Counted from the first letter of the stretch, positions 20,381 through 33,700 are shown. The stretch is 64,000 nt of DNA from Flammula alnicola (GCA_015499995.1 JADNRV010000119.1:100831-164830); one strand, 5' to 3'. Made by a program: numbers and translations. Notes: generated from the sequence alone by a model not told the origin.

Positions 20381-23300
20381 ATGCCCAAGGCCACAGAGGG
20401 AAAGGCTGCGAGAGGAAAACCGACTTTTACATGCGCCTGCACTAGAGGTTGTAAAGGTCGTACACGAGAGTTATCCGAGGCACTGTACAAGAAACACGCC
20501 AAGTTCAGAAAGCTAGACGAGGCTACTGACAAAGGCAACGTGGATGATGTAGCTTCTCCTCAGCAAGCTAACGTCCAACATAGCCAACGTGATGAGTCTG
20601 TAAGTTTTCAAATTGCAATTCAAGCGACATCACTGAAATATACTTTGTTCAGTCCTCTAGTTCTTTGCCTATCGAGCTTGCGCCATCACCTGAGGCCACT
20701 CCTCGATTGTCCGAGTCTCAATCGCTTGCCTTGTCGGCATCCCTTGATCACCCCAACCCACCTTTGCCAACCAGCTCCGGCAGCTTTGCCACTACAGACT
20801 TACCAGATCCAGCGGCACAACATGGCCGTCTCCCTTTCGATATCGCCTTTGAGGAGCCTGACGAAGACGCCTCTGCTCCTGATCCCGGATGCCTTGATCT
20901 GGATCCCAGCAGCCAAGAAAGCGATGCTGGTACTCAGCTAGACTCGGAGGATCCTTCACTGCCAATGTTGCCAAATCTTGAAAGTATTTTCGAAAATACT
21001 TGCCTCGAAGACTTGCTCACGGCTATCGAATTCATCCGGGCACTTCAGTCTGCATCTCATGATGATACTCATTGCAAAATGGATCAGAACGCGATCCAAC
21101 GGTTGAGAAACCCACCTACCACGCCTTTCGACATTAGCTCACTTCCTGATCTACGCCTTGGCCTTGATCTTTTCCTCGCTAACATGAACTCCTCCATCGA
21201 ATCCTTCAACGCCAATCGGGATGCGATTCTACGACGACATCCGATGGATCATGTCCCTTCGTACGAGCAGATGAAACGTCATATTAGCGATATAACAGGG
21301 GTCAGCTCCGTTGCTCACGCTATGTGTAAAAACAGCTGTCTCGCGTTCACGGGGCCATTTGCGAACCTGGATCGCTGCCCGAAATGTAATGAACCTAAAC
21401 TGTGTCCGACCACAAAGAAGCCCCAGCAAGAATTCCACACCATCTTGCTTGGTCCGATTTTGCAAGCTCTGTGGCGTGACGCATCAAGTGCAAAGAAGTT
21501 CTATCATCGGCGATGGAAGACTTGGGAGATCATTCGTGACCTTCAGACAAACTCTGGCAATCTCTCCTCCTATGACGACTTTTACAGCGGTAGCGACTAT
21601 CTCGAGCAAGTCCGAAGCGGGAAAATTCAAGATGACGACATTGTCCTTATGCTCTCAATTGACGGCGCCCAGCTCTACGCACACAAGGCATCAGACTGCT
21701 GGATTTACCTGTGGGTTATCATGGACCTATCACCCGATGAACGATATAAGAAACGGCATGTTCTTCCTGGCGGGTTTATCCCCGGTCCGAATAAGCCAAA
21801 GAATATCGACTCTTTTCTATTTCCAGGGTTGCATCATGTCTGCGCGCTTCAGAGCGAGGGTCTACATATTTGGGACGCTTTCCAGGACCGAAGGTTTATC
21901 TCAAAATTGTTTCTTGCACTTAACACTGCAGATGGACCTGCGATGGCCTACTTGAACGGCCTAGTAGGACATCATGGCAAGTTTGGATGCCGTCTATATT
22001 GCCCTGTCCCAGGCAGGCATAAACCAAATGGTCCCCACTACTACCCTGCCCTCATGAAGCCCATCAACTACGTGATGCCAGGATGTGATCACGACGATCT
22101 GCCATTCACCCTTTCAGCAGCTTCCTCGTCTAATCTATATCTTTCCAATCTCAACTTTCTGCTCAAATCACCAAACGAAACCCAGTACAAGAAACGACGC
22201 TTAGAAACCGGTATAACAAAGCCCACAATTTTTCTAGGGTTCAATCCCAACCGAATTCTCGGGGTACCTGGATGCTTCGGTTCCGACATCATGCATCTAG
22301 GAACTTTCAACCTCTCAGACCTACTTGTTGCATTATGGCGAGGCATTCTCGATCACGATGCGGATGATCTTCCTTCTAGCTGGCCGTGGGCTGTTCTCAA
22401 TGGCGAAATTTGGGAGGCTCATGGCAGAGACGTTGCTGCTGCTACTCCGTTTCTCCCTGGTTCATTTGATCGACCTCCTCGCAACATTGCCGAAAAGATT
22501 AACAGCGGTTATAAAGCCTGGGAATGGTTGCTTTACCTTTACGGATTGGCGCCGGCTCTCCTTTATGGAGTTCTTCCCGAGCCATATTATTCTCACTTTT
22601 GCAAGCTTGTGCGTGCGATGCGCATCATTCAACAACACCACATCCGCGCCGATGACCTGCGACTGGCTGGCAATCTTCTTGAATCATTCGTTCAAGAATT
22701 TGAAGCTTTTTATTATCAACGGAGAGTGGGCCGCTTACATTTTTGTCGACAAAGTATTCATGCTTTACTACACCTCGCACCCGAGGTTACGAGAATTGGC
22801 CCACCAATATGTTCGTCACAGTGGACCATGGAGCGCACTATCGGAAATCTAGGAGAAGAGATTCGACAACCGTCCAATCCCTACGCGAACCTATCACAAC
22901 GTGGGCTGCTTAGATGTCAGGTGAACGCATTAATGGCGATGATACCTGATTTTGGCCCTTCACCACCCTCTTTACCTCGAGGTGCGATCGATCTCGGACA
23001 GGGATATGTTCTCCTCCACGCTCGAGACAGGTACGATCGCCTCATGCGTCCCCAGGAAGCTGGTGCACTTTTGCGTTATCTCGGCAGCGCAGCAGCAGAG
23101 GGCAGCGAGTCCGTCAACTGTGACTGGTGTCCAAAGGTCACCCGATGGGCTCGGCTTCGACTTCCAAATGGTCAGGTTGCTAGGTGTCGCTGGAAGGAAT
23201 CCCTCAAACCCTTGGGAAAGCTCAGAACTGCTCGTAATGTGAAGGTATGAGTCAATTGAACAAATCTCGGGCACACTGTGCTAACGCTACAAATATTCTC

Positions 23301-23597
23301 ATCTAGTTCATTGCCGACAATGGCATTGCTCGCTTTGGCGAAGTCCTGTACTATTTTCGCTGTAAGCGGCAAAATACCGTTATTTCCCTGGCTGTTCTTT
23401 CGGCATATTCCCAGCCCGATCCAGAACTGCTGGCCGCTTCACACGGAACATTCATTTCTTGCAAGTACCTTGGGGACAATTCGCTGCAAGTTATTGACGT
23501 CTCTCGTATCCAATCCGTTGTAGCGATGGTACCTCACAAATTGGAAAAGCACAGAGTTGAAGAAAAATATTATTTCCTGGTAGAGAGACCCGGGTAA
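20381..23597 (+). CDS. Plavaka-type (CACTA-related, Tnp2-like) DNA transposase
   Basis: Cut-and-paste transposase of the basidiomycete Plavaka/Tnp2-like group. Three exons join in frame to about 1033 aa: 20381-20599, 20653-23244 and 23307-23597. Both introns are short GT-AG introns in phase 0 (53 and 62 bp). Residues 1-70 are basic and Cys-bearing (FTCACTRGCKGRTREL), probably a DNA-binding head. A Cys pair motif (NLDRCPKCNEPK) follows near residue 310. The catalytic core contains MLSIDGAQLYAHKASDCW, WVIMDLSPDERYKKRHVLPG and GCFGSDIMHLGTFNL, with Asp residues expected for a DDE/D nuclease. The last exon reads FGEVLYYFRCK through YYFLVERPG, the family's usual C-terminus. There is no internal stop, so the protein may be functional. 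No clear TIR/TSD set was found. Confidence 0.88.
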
Positions 23598-23625
23598 GGT
23601 TGGCGGGAGCTCCACGGCAGGAATT
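23589..23625 (+). repeat. Left arm of a 35-bp inverted repeat
   Basis: CCCGGGTAAGGTTGGCGGGAG-type sequence followed by CTCCACGGCAGGAATT. Its near-exact reverse complement lies at 24640-24674, and weaker similarity continues beyond on both sides. It overlaps the transposase stop codon. It may be a subterminal repeat of the transposon. Confidence 0.65.
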
Positions 23626-24639
23626 CATTTTCGCTTTCGTCTTCTGACGTCCAAGCGTGTGCCTCTGAATCAAACTCCATCTCCGGCAGGCCCGGCAGCT
23701 TGTTAGATGTGCGTCAAGGCCCTCTATTCACAGAAAAAGCCAAGAATTATGCTGCATTTTATGTTGAATATAAAATCTCCGAGCTCATTTACCCATATTC
23801 TCCTTTTTCTATGATAATCCAAGACTGTTGAGCAGCTGAAAGATTGGTCCGTGGTCGTATTTTGATTGTAGGAATGAAAATACAGGCACTCAGGCTGCCA
23901 GTGAGGCAGGTCGCTCCCTGAAAATTTTACGAGTTCCTTGTTCCTTCGAGCTGCAGCTGAGTGCCCATACATTACTTCCTTTTACCTTTTTTTATCATTG
24001 AAGCAGCTGTTTTTGGCAGTAAGTTTCCAAAAATTGAAGCACAGTGCAGCAAGCGATGCAGGTTAGTACATACCGAAGCCCCGGGTTGGAATTCCAGACG
24101 GTCGAAAAATTATAAATAAACCGTACCTTCAATTCATTATCTCCCTATTTTAATATGTATTGCACAGAACCGGAGTAGGAAGCCGTGTATGGAGTTCAAT
24201 TGGCCGCCACCTTGGACAAGCTTCTAGCTTTAACTTTTAAGTCCTTGCCTTTTGAGGGGTCAAACTTATTCTCGTTCTCTCTCTGCTGAGCCATAAAATA
24301 AATTTCTTCCAAATAAAATATTTCAATGTGTTAGGATGACGTGAGAACAACCCTTGACAGCCTCTTTAAAGTTGAGAGGCCTAAAGTGCTGAAGCATTGA
24401 GACGAGGACGAGCAAAGCACTCATGTAAGCATTATACGACGGCTTGTAGTTTTTAATAATTAATGTATGTAGGCACATGGATATAGGACTGAACTGTGGT
24501 CACGCTACACCGGTATCACGACACAGACACCCCACTCACACCATTTGCAGCGCCTGGAATGGGAGGAAGGAAGCGCGGGATGCCCTGCCAAATTGAAACT
24601 CAGAAGCGGCAAGTTGGTGACCGAACGTCAAATGCCAAA
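23626..24639. other. Spacer between transposase and kinase
   Basis: AT-rich sequence with no supported gene. A 60-codon plus-strand frame at 24496-24678 overlaps the right arm of the inverted repeat and is not convincing as a protein. Confidence 0.45.
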
Positions 24640-24674
24640 ATCCTGCCGTGGAGCTCCCGCCAACGCTACCCGGG
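24640..24674 (-). repeat. Right arm of the 35-bp inverted repeat
   Basis: Reverse complement of 23589-23625, with GGCGGGAGCTCCACGGCAGG identical. The two arms bracket about 1 kb of non-coding DNA. Confidence 0.65.
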
Positions 24675-24863
24675 CTAGATGTGGTTCGTCTAGGGGGCAG
24701 CGAAGAAAACCTTAGTTGACATCATTGGATTATTATAGTTGTCTTAGTTTACTGTTATGGTTTTCTTACTAATAGTGACAACTTATGTATCTGTTGCATA
24801 GCCTTCTTGTCGATTGAACCCTCTTTACATTCACACCATATAAACGACGTACCTTCTCTGCCC

Positions 24864-27623
24864 ATGCCTTCTTTGTGGCCGCCCTCTATATATCGCGGAC
24901 CTCCTCACAAGGCCCACATTCTCCTGGACACCACCTGCTTCAGCAGTGCCGACCTCGATAACTTATCGGACTTCGATACTGAGTCAGACACGGACACCGA
25001 CCCCGACATTGGCTCCCAACACTCTCTCTTTGATCTTGCCAATCCTACCAACATGTCCAAGAAGGCCATGAAAAACCCAGAAACTCATGCAGAAATTTCC
25101 CGAAGGAAGGCCCTTTCTAACAGTGCCCTCGATACGGAAGCCTGCTACAATCATCCCACCTTCCCTGCTTCGTCTTTTCTTACCACTCTTTTGCAACCCG
25201 ACCGTTTCAAGGACTACATAACGAACGAGTTTCCTTCTGTCATCTTGGAGAACCAGACATTCCCAATCGCAACCACAAATCAGGAGTCGCTTCGCAAGGA
25301 AGTTAACGCAACCATGGCTAACTCCCTCCTTAACTCCACCATCCCAACCAATGCTACGACACTAGACTACATACGAAATGATGTCTTTCCCAACAATCTC
25401 CTTCCTGTGCCATTCGACGATAAATGCCTCGATAACGTGAAGGAATGTTGGGACCAGACGGCGCAGAAATTTTCCCACTTCCCAGAAGCCACGCTAGAGC
25501 AAACCGTCCAAGATTGGCTCAACCATCTGGCACATACCCTCGGAGTCAAACACGGCCTAATTCGGAAGAAGGAGCCTGCGGAGCCTGACGAGCCCATGTC
25601 CGCGTCTGAGGACAATGGGCAAGTTGACGGTGGCCCAGGTGGCAACCACAGTGGAGATGCCAGTGGCGCTGATGTTGGCGATAACCTGGACAATGGTGTG
25701 GAGGAGGTGGGGTTCGTTGCCGCAAATGCTCAAGACCGTTCTTTCAGCATGGTATCGCACAGGAAAGGACCTAGTGGTGCCTACCGTCTACGCAAACCTG
25801 ATCTCATCCTCGTCAACCAAAACCTTCGACATTTCCTCCAGGAACACTCTCTTCGGCCTCGTTGGCACCACGTCGAAGCAATTTTGGAGGTGTCCTCATC
25901 TGCTTCACGTGAAAGTATGCTTTGGCAGATTCTCGAGAAGGCGTCGCTCATGTTTGAAACGCAACCATTCCGTCGATTTGTGATTGGTCTTGCCTTTCGG
26001 GGCACTGCCAAAGATTTGGAATTTTGCTTCGTATTGATCGATCGCTCTGGTGTCTGCCTAACCGAGTGGAATGAATGTACCGGCTACGAGGGCATCAGCC
26101 TTGCCCGCATCATCTTTGCACTCTCTTACGCTAAGCCAGAGCTACTCGGCGTCGACACCTCAATGAAAATGGACATCCTCTCCGGCAACGTTACCAGTAT
26201 CCGGGCTGGAGACCAGGAGTTCGATGTCGTGAAGCACATTCATTCTTCTCTCGTTCTCTTTGGTCGCGGTACCCACGTTTTCATTGTACGAGCCAAGGAT
26301 GGGAGGTGTCACATCCTCAAGGATGCCTGGCTTCTCGTTGACCACGGCATTTCCGAAATCACTATCCTCTCACAAATCAACGACATTCTCAACAATGATT
26401 CCAGCGAGGATGCTCAGGCATACCGATCGATGCATCCTCGGTTTATTGTGGGGCAGGAACTTGGCGACTCTACCAGGGCACGAAGGGGAAGGCTGACCGA
26501 CACGCCCCCTGACCGTGTGCACCGTCGGGTAGTAACAGGTCCTGTTGGGGATCCCTTAACTTCTTTTCGCTCTCGCGTAGAGTTTGTCAAAGTTATCCTG
26601 GACTGTGTCAAATGTAAGTCTGATGTTCAATACCGAAAGTAATTTACTTAATCAATTGCTTTCTCAGGGCTCGATTATTTGCACAATAAATGCAAGAAGG
26701 TACACGGTGACCTAAGCGTCAACAACATCGTTATTTATCGCTCGCCCCTCGCACGTCCGCCCTCGAAAGCCTCCAATTTGAAGATCAACACTACTAAGCG
26801 CACCAATGTCAATATGCCTCTGCGAGTCACTCGGAACATCGCGCAGCAGGAGCAAGCATCATTTATACCTGCTCCGTCGACAGGTTTGGACGAAGACATC
26901 CCAGTTGTTGGTACCGTCATCGACTACGACTACGCTCGTCCGATTGACACCAACATGCAGAGAACATCGGTATGTCTTTTGCTGAATTGTTCTGTCCTCA
27001 TACTCAATTGTTTTTTTCTTCTTCAGGGAACTTTACCCTTTATGCCGCTTGATGCTCTTGACACATTCAATTGCGGAAAATACATCCATGCTCCGGCTCA
27101 CGACCTTGAGTCGCTCCTCCAGACAGTCCTTGGAATCGTGTCTTTCACTGATGGACCTTGCGGAAAATGTCGTCCGCATGCCGAACATGTTCCTGTGGCA
27201 CGGTGGTACAACGAAATCGATCGAGAACAACTTTTCAAGGACAAAGCCTTCGATTTGCTAAGCTACGACAGAGAGGTCGACAGATACATCCCAGAGTACT
27301 GGAAACCATTTTCTCCCTACCTTCGTCGTCTCATCTCGGCCACGTGGACTGGCAGCAACCCAGTTGCTTTGTCAAGCCAAGCTTCTCACAAGGTGTACAC
27401 AGATGTTCTTGAAGAGGCACTTAAAGCTCTCGAAGCGCTTGGAGAAGTCCCAGCGAAATATGCTCCCAGCAGTCAGAAGCGTCTCCGATCTTCTGATAAT
27501 GATCCAGGCAGATACCCGTACCACTTGAAGTTCCATCGAGGAGGTAACCTTTCCTCTGAACGTCTTCCTCGACCCGCCGACATCAAGGAGCTTTCGCAGT
27601 GGCAGGACTCCATCAACACATAG
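24864..27623 (+). CDS. FunK1-type fungal protein kinase
   Basis: Serine/threonine-type kinase of the FunK1 family, expanded in mushrooms; substrates are unknown. Three exons (24864-26613, 26668-26969, 27027-27623) give 882 aa in continuous frame, with introns of 54 and 57 bp. The N-terminal 300 residues are low-complexity and acidic. From about residue 330 the FunK1 fold is visible (RKPDLILVNQNLRHFLQE, HVEAILEVSSSASRES, FRRFVIGLAFRGTAKDLEF). The catalytic loop is WLDYLHNKCKKVHGDLSVNN, with HGD replacing the usual HRD as in FunK1 relatives. The metal-binding DFG equivalent is VIDYDYAR, followed by GTLPFMPLDAL. A Lys-rich, acidic tail ends the protein. ATG 24864 is the first in-frame ATG after an upstream TAG-like acceptor, so an extra 5' exon is possible. 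It lies between the transposase and another plus-strand gene, all in one direction. Confidence 0.88.
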
Positions 27624-27810
27624 TGCCTCTTTTTAGATTGGTGTGTCGTTTCTGGCCTTTGCTGAAGTCCGAGAAGGTATATTTGCTTGATTCGTCTAAA
27701 TTTTGTATGATCTGTGTATGTACTGGCACATGTAACTCGTCGTTTTTGGAATTATGTAAGCAGCCGTCAGTTTGTTCGGTTGAGAACTACGCACCCTCTC
27801 CTCTTGTGTC

Positions 27811-29810
27811 ATGCACCGTTCTGGCAGTCCGTACTTTCAAGCTCCATTTCCAGCTGCTATGGCTGGGCGGGTAGACAGCTTCGACGGAGGTCAGGCGGCT
27901 GGAAACTTTCAGCTTTTCTTACCCCCCCATTCACGTGGACGACCGACTTCTCATCTTGCTACGTCGGAAAGCAATGGCACAGACTCATCTCAGTACTCAA
28001 TCCCTCATAGCGACTTGCCTTTCGAGAACTACAAGGTACCCATCTTTAACTCATTTGATTGGTGTATTCATTCAAGTCAAATTATGAAGGCAACATCAAC
28101 ATCGACATCATCATCCTCCTTCGAGACAGGCTGGCCTAACTTTCAGACTAACGGTGGAGTTGTTCCTGTCGAGCAATATCGTTCACTACAAGCACGATAT
28201 GACGAGATGAATCGAGAATATATCAACGTCGTGAAAGAACGTGTCCGTTTGGAAGCCAAAAACTCGGTGCTCAAGTATGTATCATGAGCTATCAAACCTT
28301 ACTGACTTACTTATTCTCACTTTAGAGAGGCATATGAGCACCTGCTTGAACGGATTCCTGTTTCCATTGCTGAACGCACGGTGCTCAAACGTGAAGACTA
28401 CCCTAACATTACCTACTGGTTTCGTCATGAGTACTTTTCTGCGCTGGCGGAAGACAAGATTACCTCTGTCGACGATGCCCCTGTTAAGGCTCAGGGTGCC
28501 GAACACAATGAAGCTGACGACGATGACGATGACGACGGCAATGGAGAGGATGGTACTGGTGTGCTTGAGCAGTCCAGTGGCGCACCCAAAGGCAAGCGAG
28601 GCAAAGGGCGAGCTTCGCAAGGTGAGAATGTCAAGATGCGATATCTTCAGCATGAGAACGGCAAGGTTATTGATGGCTGGAGAGCCTCGGACATCCGCCG
28701 TTATGCAAGGTCAATTTTCGTCGGATTCGCATTGCAAGGTAGAGTGTTTCAAAGCTGGGTCGAAGGAGTGGATGCGGCGAGCCGTACCAGTTATTACTGC
28801 GACATGGTGGCAAGATTCCCGGAGGTAGGCCTGTGCGAGCTGGATTGGAAAAGCGAGCAGATTGCCAGCGAAATCTATTCCCAATGGCGAAGCAACTGGA
28901 TCAACAAACAGGAGTCAGAAAAAACCAAGGGCAAGAATGAACCAAAACGGCTAGTTGACGAGAGTTTGGGGGACCCCTCTCACAAGAAAATGAAGATCTC
29001 GAAGTCCAGGAGCAAGTCAGTGACACTGGACTCGTCGCCTGGGGACTCTTCGGATTTGGTACATGTCAGATGCTGCATATAATTCGCAACCCGTGTCTGA
29101 TCGCTAGCTTAAGGTCCCACAAATCAACATCATTGCCGATACGCCTGCCAGGCCAGCACAGGCCATGGTGAGTTATGCTACGTACCAATATGTTTGGATC
29201 TAACAGCAAGTTCGAAGGGACAATTCACCACTGGAAGCCAATTTCCTGTGGCAGATGTAGCCTTCCCACTCCTCAATGCTCGTCCCCAATATGAATTTGC
29301 GGTAAGTAATTTCTAAGCTGCTTCTCTGCGATCACTTGATTTATTCCCTCGATAAAGATCAACAAGCCGTTTACAGTAGCGCCGTTGTCTATCCCTCCTC
29401 CCTCGTTTTTGCCCGCGGCCCATCCTCTACCCCCAGCTCAAGGCTCCTCGAACCTGGGACAACATTCTACACAAAGCGGCAAAGACTTATCTAATGAAAT
29501 TACTCAAAAAGCCTCGAAACGACCCAACAAAATGCGAGCGAACAAACACTCTATCACCCCGAGGTAAGCCACAAATTTATCCCTTCAACAAAATATTGAT
29601 TACTTTGCTAGGAATCTCTGTGCCAAAGAGTGGATTGAACGGTACCATGGCACGGTGGAGGAGTTTGCTGCCTATTTCTCGGCCCTTCCTGCAGAGGAAT
29701 TGGAGGTTTGCTGTTCCACAAATTCAATTTTGATGCTTGTCTAACATCGTGGTTTCACGTAGCGTTTCAAGGTCCTTTCCAAGTCTCTTTCGAGCAATAA
29801 AGATGCCTAA
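27811..29810 (+). CDS. Protein of unknown function next to FunK1 and the transposase
   Basis: A multi-exon gene I cannot assign to a named family. Exons: about 27811-28035, 28090-28274, 28326-29058, 29108-29167, then exons near 29211-29301, 29359-29564, 29613-29705 and 29762-29810. The start is Ser/Gly-rich. A short coiled-coil-like segment follows (YRSLQARYDEMNREYINVV), then an Asp run (nine acidic residues near residue 200) and a basic stretch. The best-conserved-looking block is IRRYARSIFVGFALQGRVF ... YYCDMVARFPEVGLCELDW ... QIASEIYSQW, probably a structured domain. The C-terminus reads NLCAKEWIERYHGTVEEF and ends SNKDA. The splice at 29167 does not keep frame with the next open exon by one base, so either an exon boundary is wrong or a base is missing. 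Its position suggests a mobile-element passenger or a gene of the same expanded locus type. Confidence 0.6.
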
Positions 29811-30747
29811 TTTTGCTCATGGGTGTTGTGCGAGCGCTGAGAATGGGAACTTTAGATATGCTTACATTTAGATTGATTTACTTACATCTGTCCCCCGCTC
29901 ACATCAATGTTGCGCAAATGCATCCAAATATTTTCAAAAACTCTATATATGCTTTTATTTAGATTTTTTAAATGTCATTTGTCGTACCCATCTGCAACAT
30001 ACAAGCTATTTCGAGCGATTTGTTCCAAACTGCTGCCCATCGGGAGCTGTTTTGAGTTTTTGACGAATCAAAATGAATCACGTGACGCAAAGCTGGTTTT
30101 CACTGGGGTCGAGGTTCGAGCTTCAGCTCTTTCGGAGTGATGGTTTGGAAGTGTCACCGTAGCAGGTAGGGACTGAGAGAGGTAACGCCTGTCCGCAAAC
30201 CATTACCAATCATCATGGCCACCGTCCTCCTTCGAGCGAATGTTGTAAGTATGTCATCCCGACCCCACCAACTCCGCGTCGCCCACTAGACACGATCCGG
30301 AAAGCAAGCGTCAAACGATGGGCTGAATCGTTGATATTGTGGCATAAATGTATCGTCATCATAAGTAATAGAAATGGTATGTGCAGGGTAATGGTATCAC
30401 AAGTCATCGGAAAGTCGGCACGTCGTAATAGTCTGCTCTACGGTCCAGCGCATTCGAACAGACGAACGGCGCCAAAAGAAAAGAATGTAAATCGAGGTCG
30501 AGTATCGAGGGTGCCCAATAAGGCTCGAGTTCGGAGGCTTGGAGCCTGAAAGCAAGGGCTCGCGCTCGATTGAACGCCGGTCGTTGACTCGGGCCTCTTC
30601 TCGCCTCGCCTCTTCTCCCCAGGCCATCACGGCGAGGCAGAGAACGATGAGCATGCATGCACACTGGCTGGTGCTGCAGCACCGTACGAAAGTCGAAGTA
30701 TATACCATAAAAGAAACGAGACGCGGTGGGCAAGGGTGATGCCAATT
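29811..30747. other. Intergenic region
   Basis: Contains a near-repeat TATGCTTACATTTAGATTGATTT / TATGCTTTTATTTAGATTTTTT (29855 and 29948). At 30217 there is a possible short first exon (MATVLLRANV followed by GTAAGT) with no identifiable continuation. The right part is the 3' flank of the minus-strand Ran-binding gene. Confidence 0.4.
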
Positions 30748-33700
30748 TTATGCCGAACGGGTCTTGGACGATGCGCTTTTGAAATGCGAGCTCTTCAAGA
30801 GCGTCTCTGAGAACTCTTTGAAGTCCTGTTTCGAACACGATCTTCCAGGCTACACACGTATATCATATAAGGAAAAGAAGAGAAAAAAGAAGAACGAGAA
30901 GGATAATAATCAGCTACAATCCATAATCAAAACAAAAAAAAACTTACCTTGACCGCATATATAACGATCTCCTGCTTCGTCTCCGTCGCTGACGTCGACT
31001 CGCTTGACGCTCCGGCCGCCTGCTCAACAGCCTCCTTGAGGATAAACCTGAGCACATTTTCCTCCGGGACGAATGTGCAGCGCACGGTAGGCTGCACCCG
31101 GACGTTCATGGACACTTTCCACAACGGTTCGCGCCGGAAAACTATATTGTCATCATTGTGGGTAAGGGTACGAAGGTCAGATGAAGTTTTGGGCACTTGA
31201 GAACGGAGGGAGATAGGCAGGAAAACGCACGTATTCTCTCCTCCAGCGTCGTCCGGTTGGAGAGCAGCTTGATTTGGCCTGGGATTCCCTCTGAGAAGGG
31301 TTTATTCCCTCGCTTGATGAACAGCTTGACGCCTTTTTGCTCTAGCTCGACATCTTCGTCCTCCTCGCCCGTAACGTCTAAATGCCCCGGGAAAAAAAGT
31401 GTCAGGACGTGACTACTCTCGTAATTCAAGTTGCGGAAAACTGACGCGTATATTTCTCAGTCGGATGCGCCGGCGTCGCCTTTGCCTCCTCGATCGCGTG
31501 GTTCGTCTCGGCTGGCTTGAAGATGTCGGCGACGGCCTTCTCTGGTGACTCGTCGTCGTTTTGATGGGTCGTCAGATCTCCAGTGCTACTCCAGATGGAG
31601 CGCTGGGCACCCTTTCCGAAGGGAGACTGTTGTGGCTTGCTGATGGCCGCAAAGGGCGACGTCGAGCCGGCGAATGCAGCGAAGCCGCTGGAAGGACTCA
31701 TCTGCGACGTATAGAGATGGATAATTAAGTGTTTGCTTTGTGGAGGAATTAGATCGGTTCGGCTTACAAAAGGTTTAGGAGTTGAAGGACGCGATAAGGT
31801 ATCGCGGTTGGCGAATGCAGCGAAGCCAGCAGATGGACTTGTCTGTGAGGATGAAAAATCAAATCTTTTCATCAAAATATTTTATCAATATAGATTACTT
31901 ACGAAAGGCTTGGGGGTTACAGGCCGTGGTGTCGTGTCGCGGGGTGTCGTGGGTTGAGGTTGAGGAGTCGATGGCGGAGGTGGCAAGAGAGCAATCGGTA
32001 TCGGCATCTCAGCGAGAGTGGGCGCAGGAGTCTACACATATTCGCATATAGTCAGTTCTTTTGCGTATATACGTGAAATTGGCATTGCTACGAACAGGAG
32101 AAGGTTCTCGTGGAGAAGCCGCTTGGGGCGTCGGAGAAGGCGACCGTGGAGGCTCAGTTGCTGGAGTTGTGACAATCGCCTCAGGATCGTGCGATACCAA
32201 GGGCTTTCGAGGATATATAAAGTTGATTACAGTATAAAAACAAGTAGAAATGACTCACAATTTCGACGTCTACGTCCGGTGTTTGCGAGATGATAGAGTC
32301 CAGGGACACATCTGGGGTGCTATTGGTAGAAGCAGTCTTAAAATATGCCAACAATGAGTTTATATCGCCCGTCCATCACACTGACCAAGCGTACCTCTGA
32401 TTCTGCGGATGGAGTCCTGCTTCGCTTGTTGGGGTATATGTTTGCAAGGTTCTATTGAGGAACAGGACATGAAGATACACTGATAAATTTTGGCAAGGCC
32501 AACTGACATGAGGGTAGCCAAGTTCATCCTGTTACAAGGGTCAAATGTGTGAAAAACCGATATTTAGAAAACTACAGACCTTCTTTGGATCGTCGAATCC
32601 ATCGTGGGGCACCTTTCGTTTCAAGGATGCTCGTCGAGCTGGAGTTGTCGAGGTAGTAGCAACAGCAACGTCAGTCTGCAGTCTCTCCAGGTTTAGTGCT
32701 GCTACTTCAAATGGCACCGGCGCCGACTTCGGCTCCGTTTTTTGTTCATTGGATGAACATGACTCTGAAAGAGGGTTTTTGGCGTCCATATTCACCTCGC
32801 CGGCAATAGATTCTTGAATGAGATTAGAACCGGGGTTGGCTCTACATCCATGAAATCATAAGCGTTTAAGAAAGACCTGACAAGAACAAGACGTACGAGC
32901 TGGTGCTGAGGCGGCGGGTGCACGCATAGCCGACCGTAGCAGCAAATGTTGCAATTCCGGCTACAACATAGTTGAAATCGCTGACTGGAAACATCGCGAG
33001 GGCTTGGTTGGCACAGATAAGTGACTGGGTATGTTCCGGGGGCAATCCAGATAATAGGGCTACAATATTCTGCTGCGCGAAATTCTCAGATAATCAAGCA
33101 GTCGTGTGATAACCAGCTAAACTGACCAAAGAAAATAAGACAGACTCGGGAAATGCAAGCTTTGCGTTGGCTGGAGAGAAGTTCTTGGGGGATGAAGTTG
33201 AAGTTAACGGAAAGGAAAGCAGTTTAGAAGTCCTATTTTGTTCGCCTACCTCCATGATGCATGATGTTCTGCCTCACTGCGAACACGAGTTGTTTAATTT
33301 CGGCCCGAGTGGATGGAATTGGGGTGTCGAAAGAAACACGTGTCCTCTTGACATGAGAGCGAGGAAGGCTGCTGCCCTCTCCGTCTCCGAAGCTATGCAG
33401 CCGGAAACGAGAATTTAAGCGCGTAAAAAGCGTGTCGTTTTGCGCGAAATCGTCGAGGACATCTCCAGGATCCGAAACACGAAATGCAGCTCAAAGGCCG
33501 AGAGAATCGTTCTCCAGAACTGAATGATATCGATAGCATATCGGCAACCGTTAGTTTCGGAGATAAGTAACAGACAGGGCGCCTGTCAAAATCTTGGGGT
33601 GAATTCTTCGCTATGTGCGCAGAATGCGAATACAGCCATCGTTCAGATGCCTGGTAGATTATTTGCTGCTTATATGCGTTGAGATTGTAAAGACAGTTGA

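Noticed and set aside
24496..24678. 60-codon frame between transposase and kinase
   Set aside because: It overlaps the right arm of a DNA inverted repeat, has no homologous feel and no splice link to the kinase that I could establish.
30104..30130. GAGGTTCGAGCTTC resembling a tRNA T-loop
   Set aside because: The stem does not pair and no other tRNA arms are present within 100 bases.
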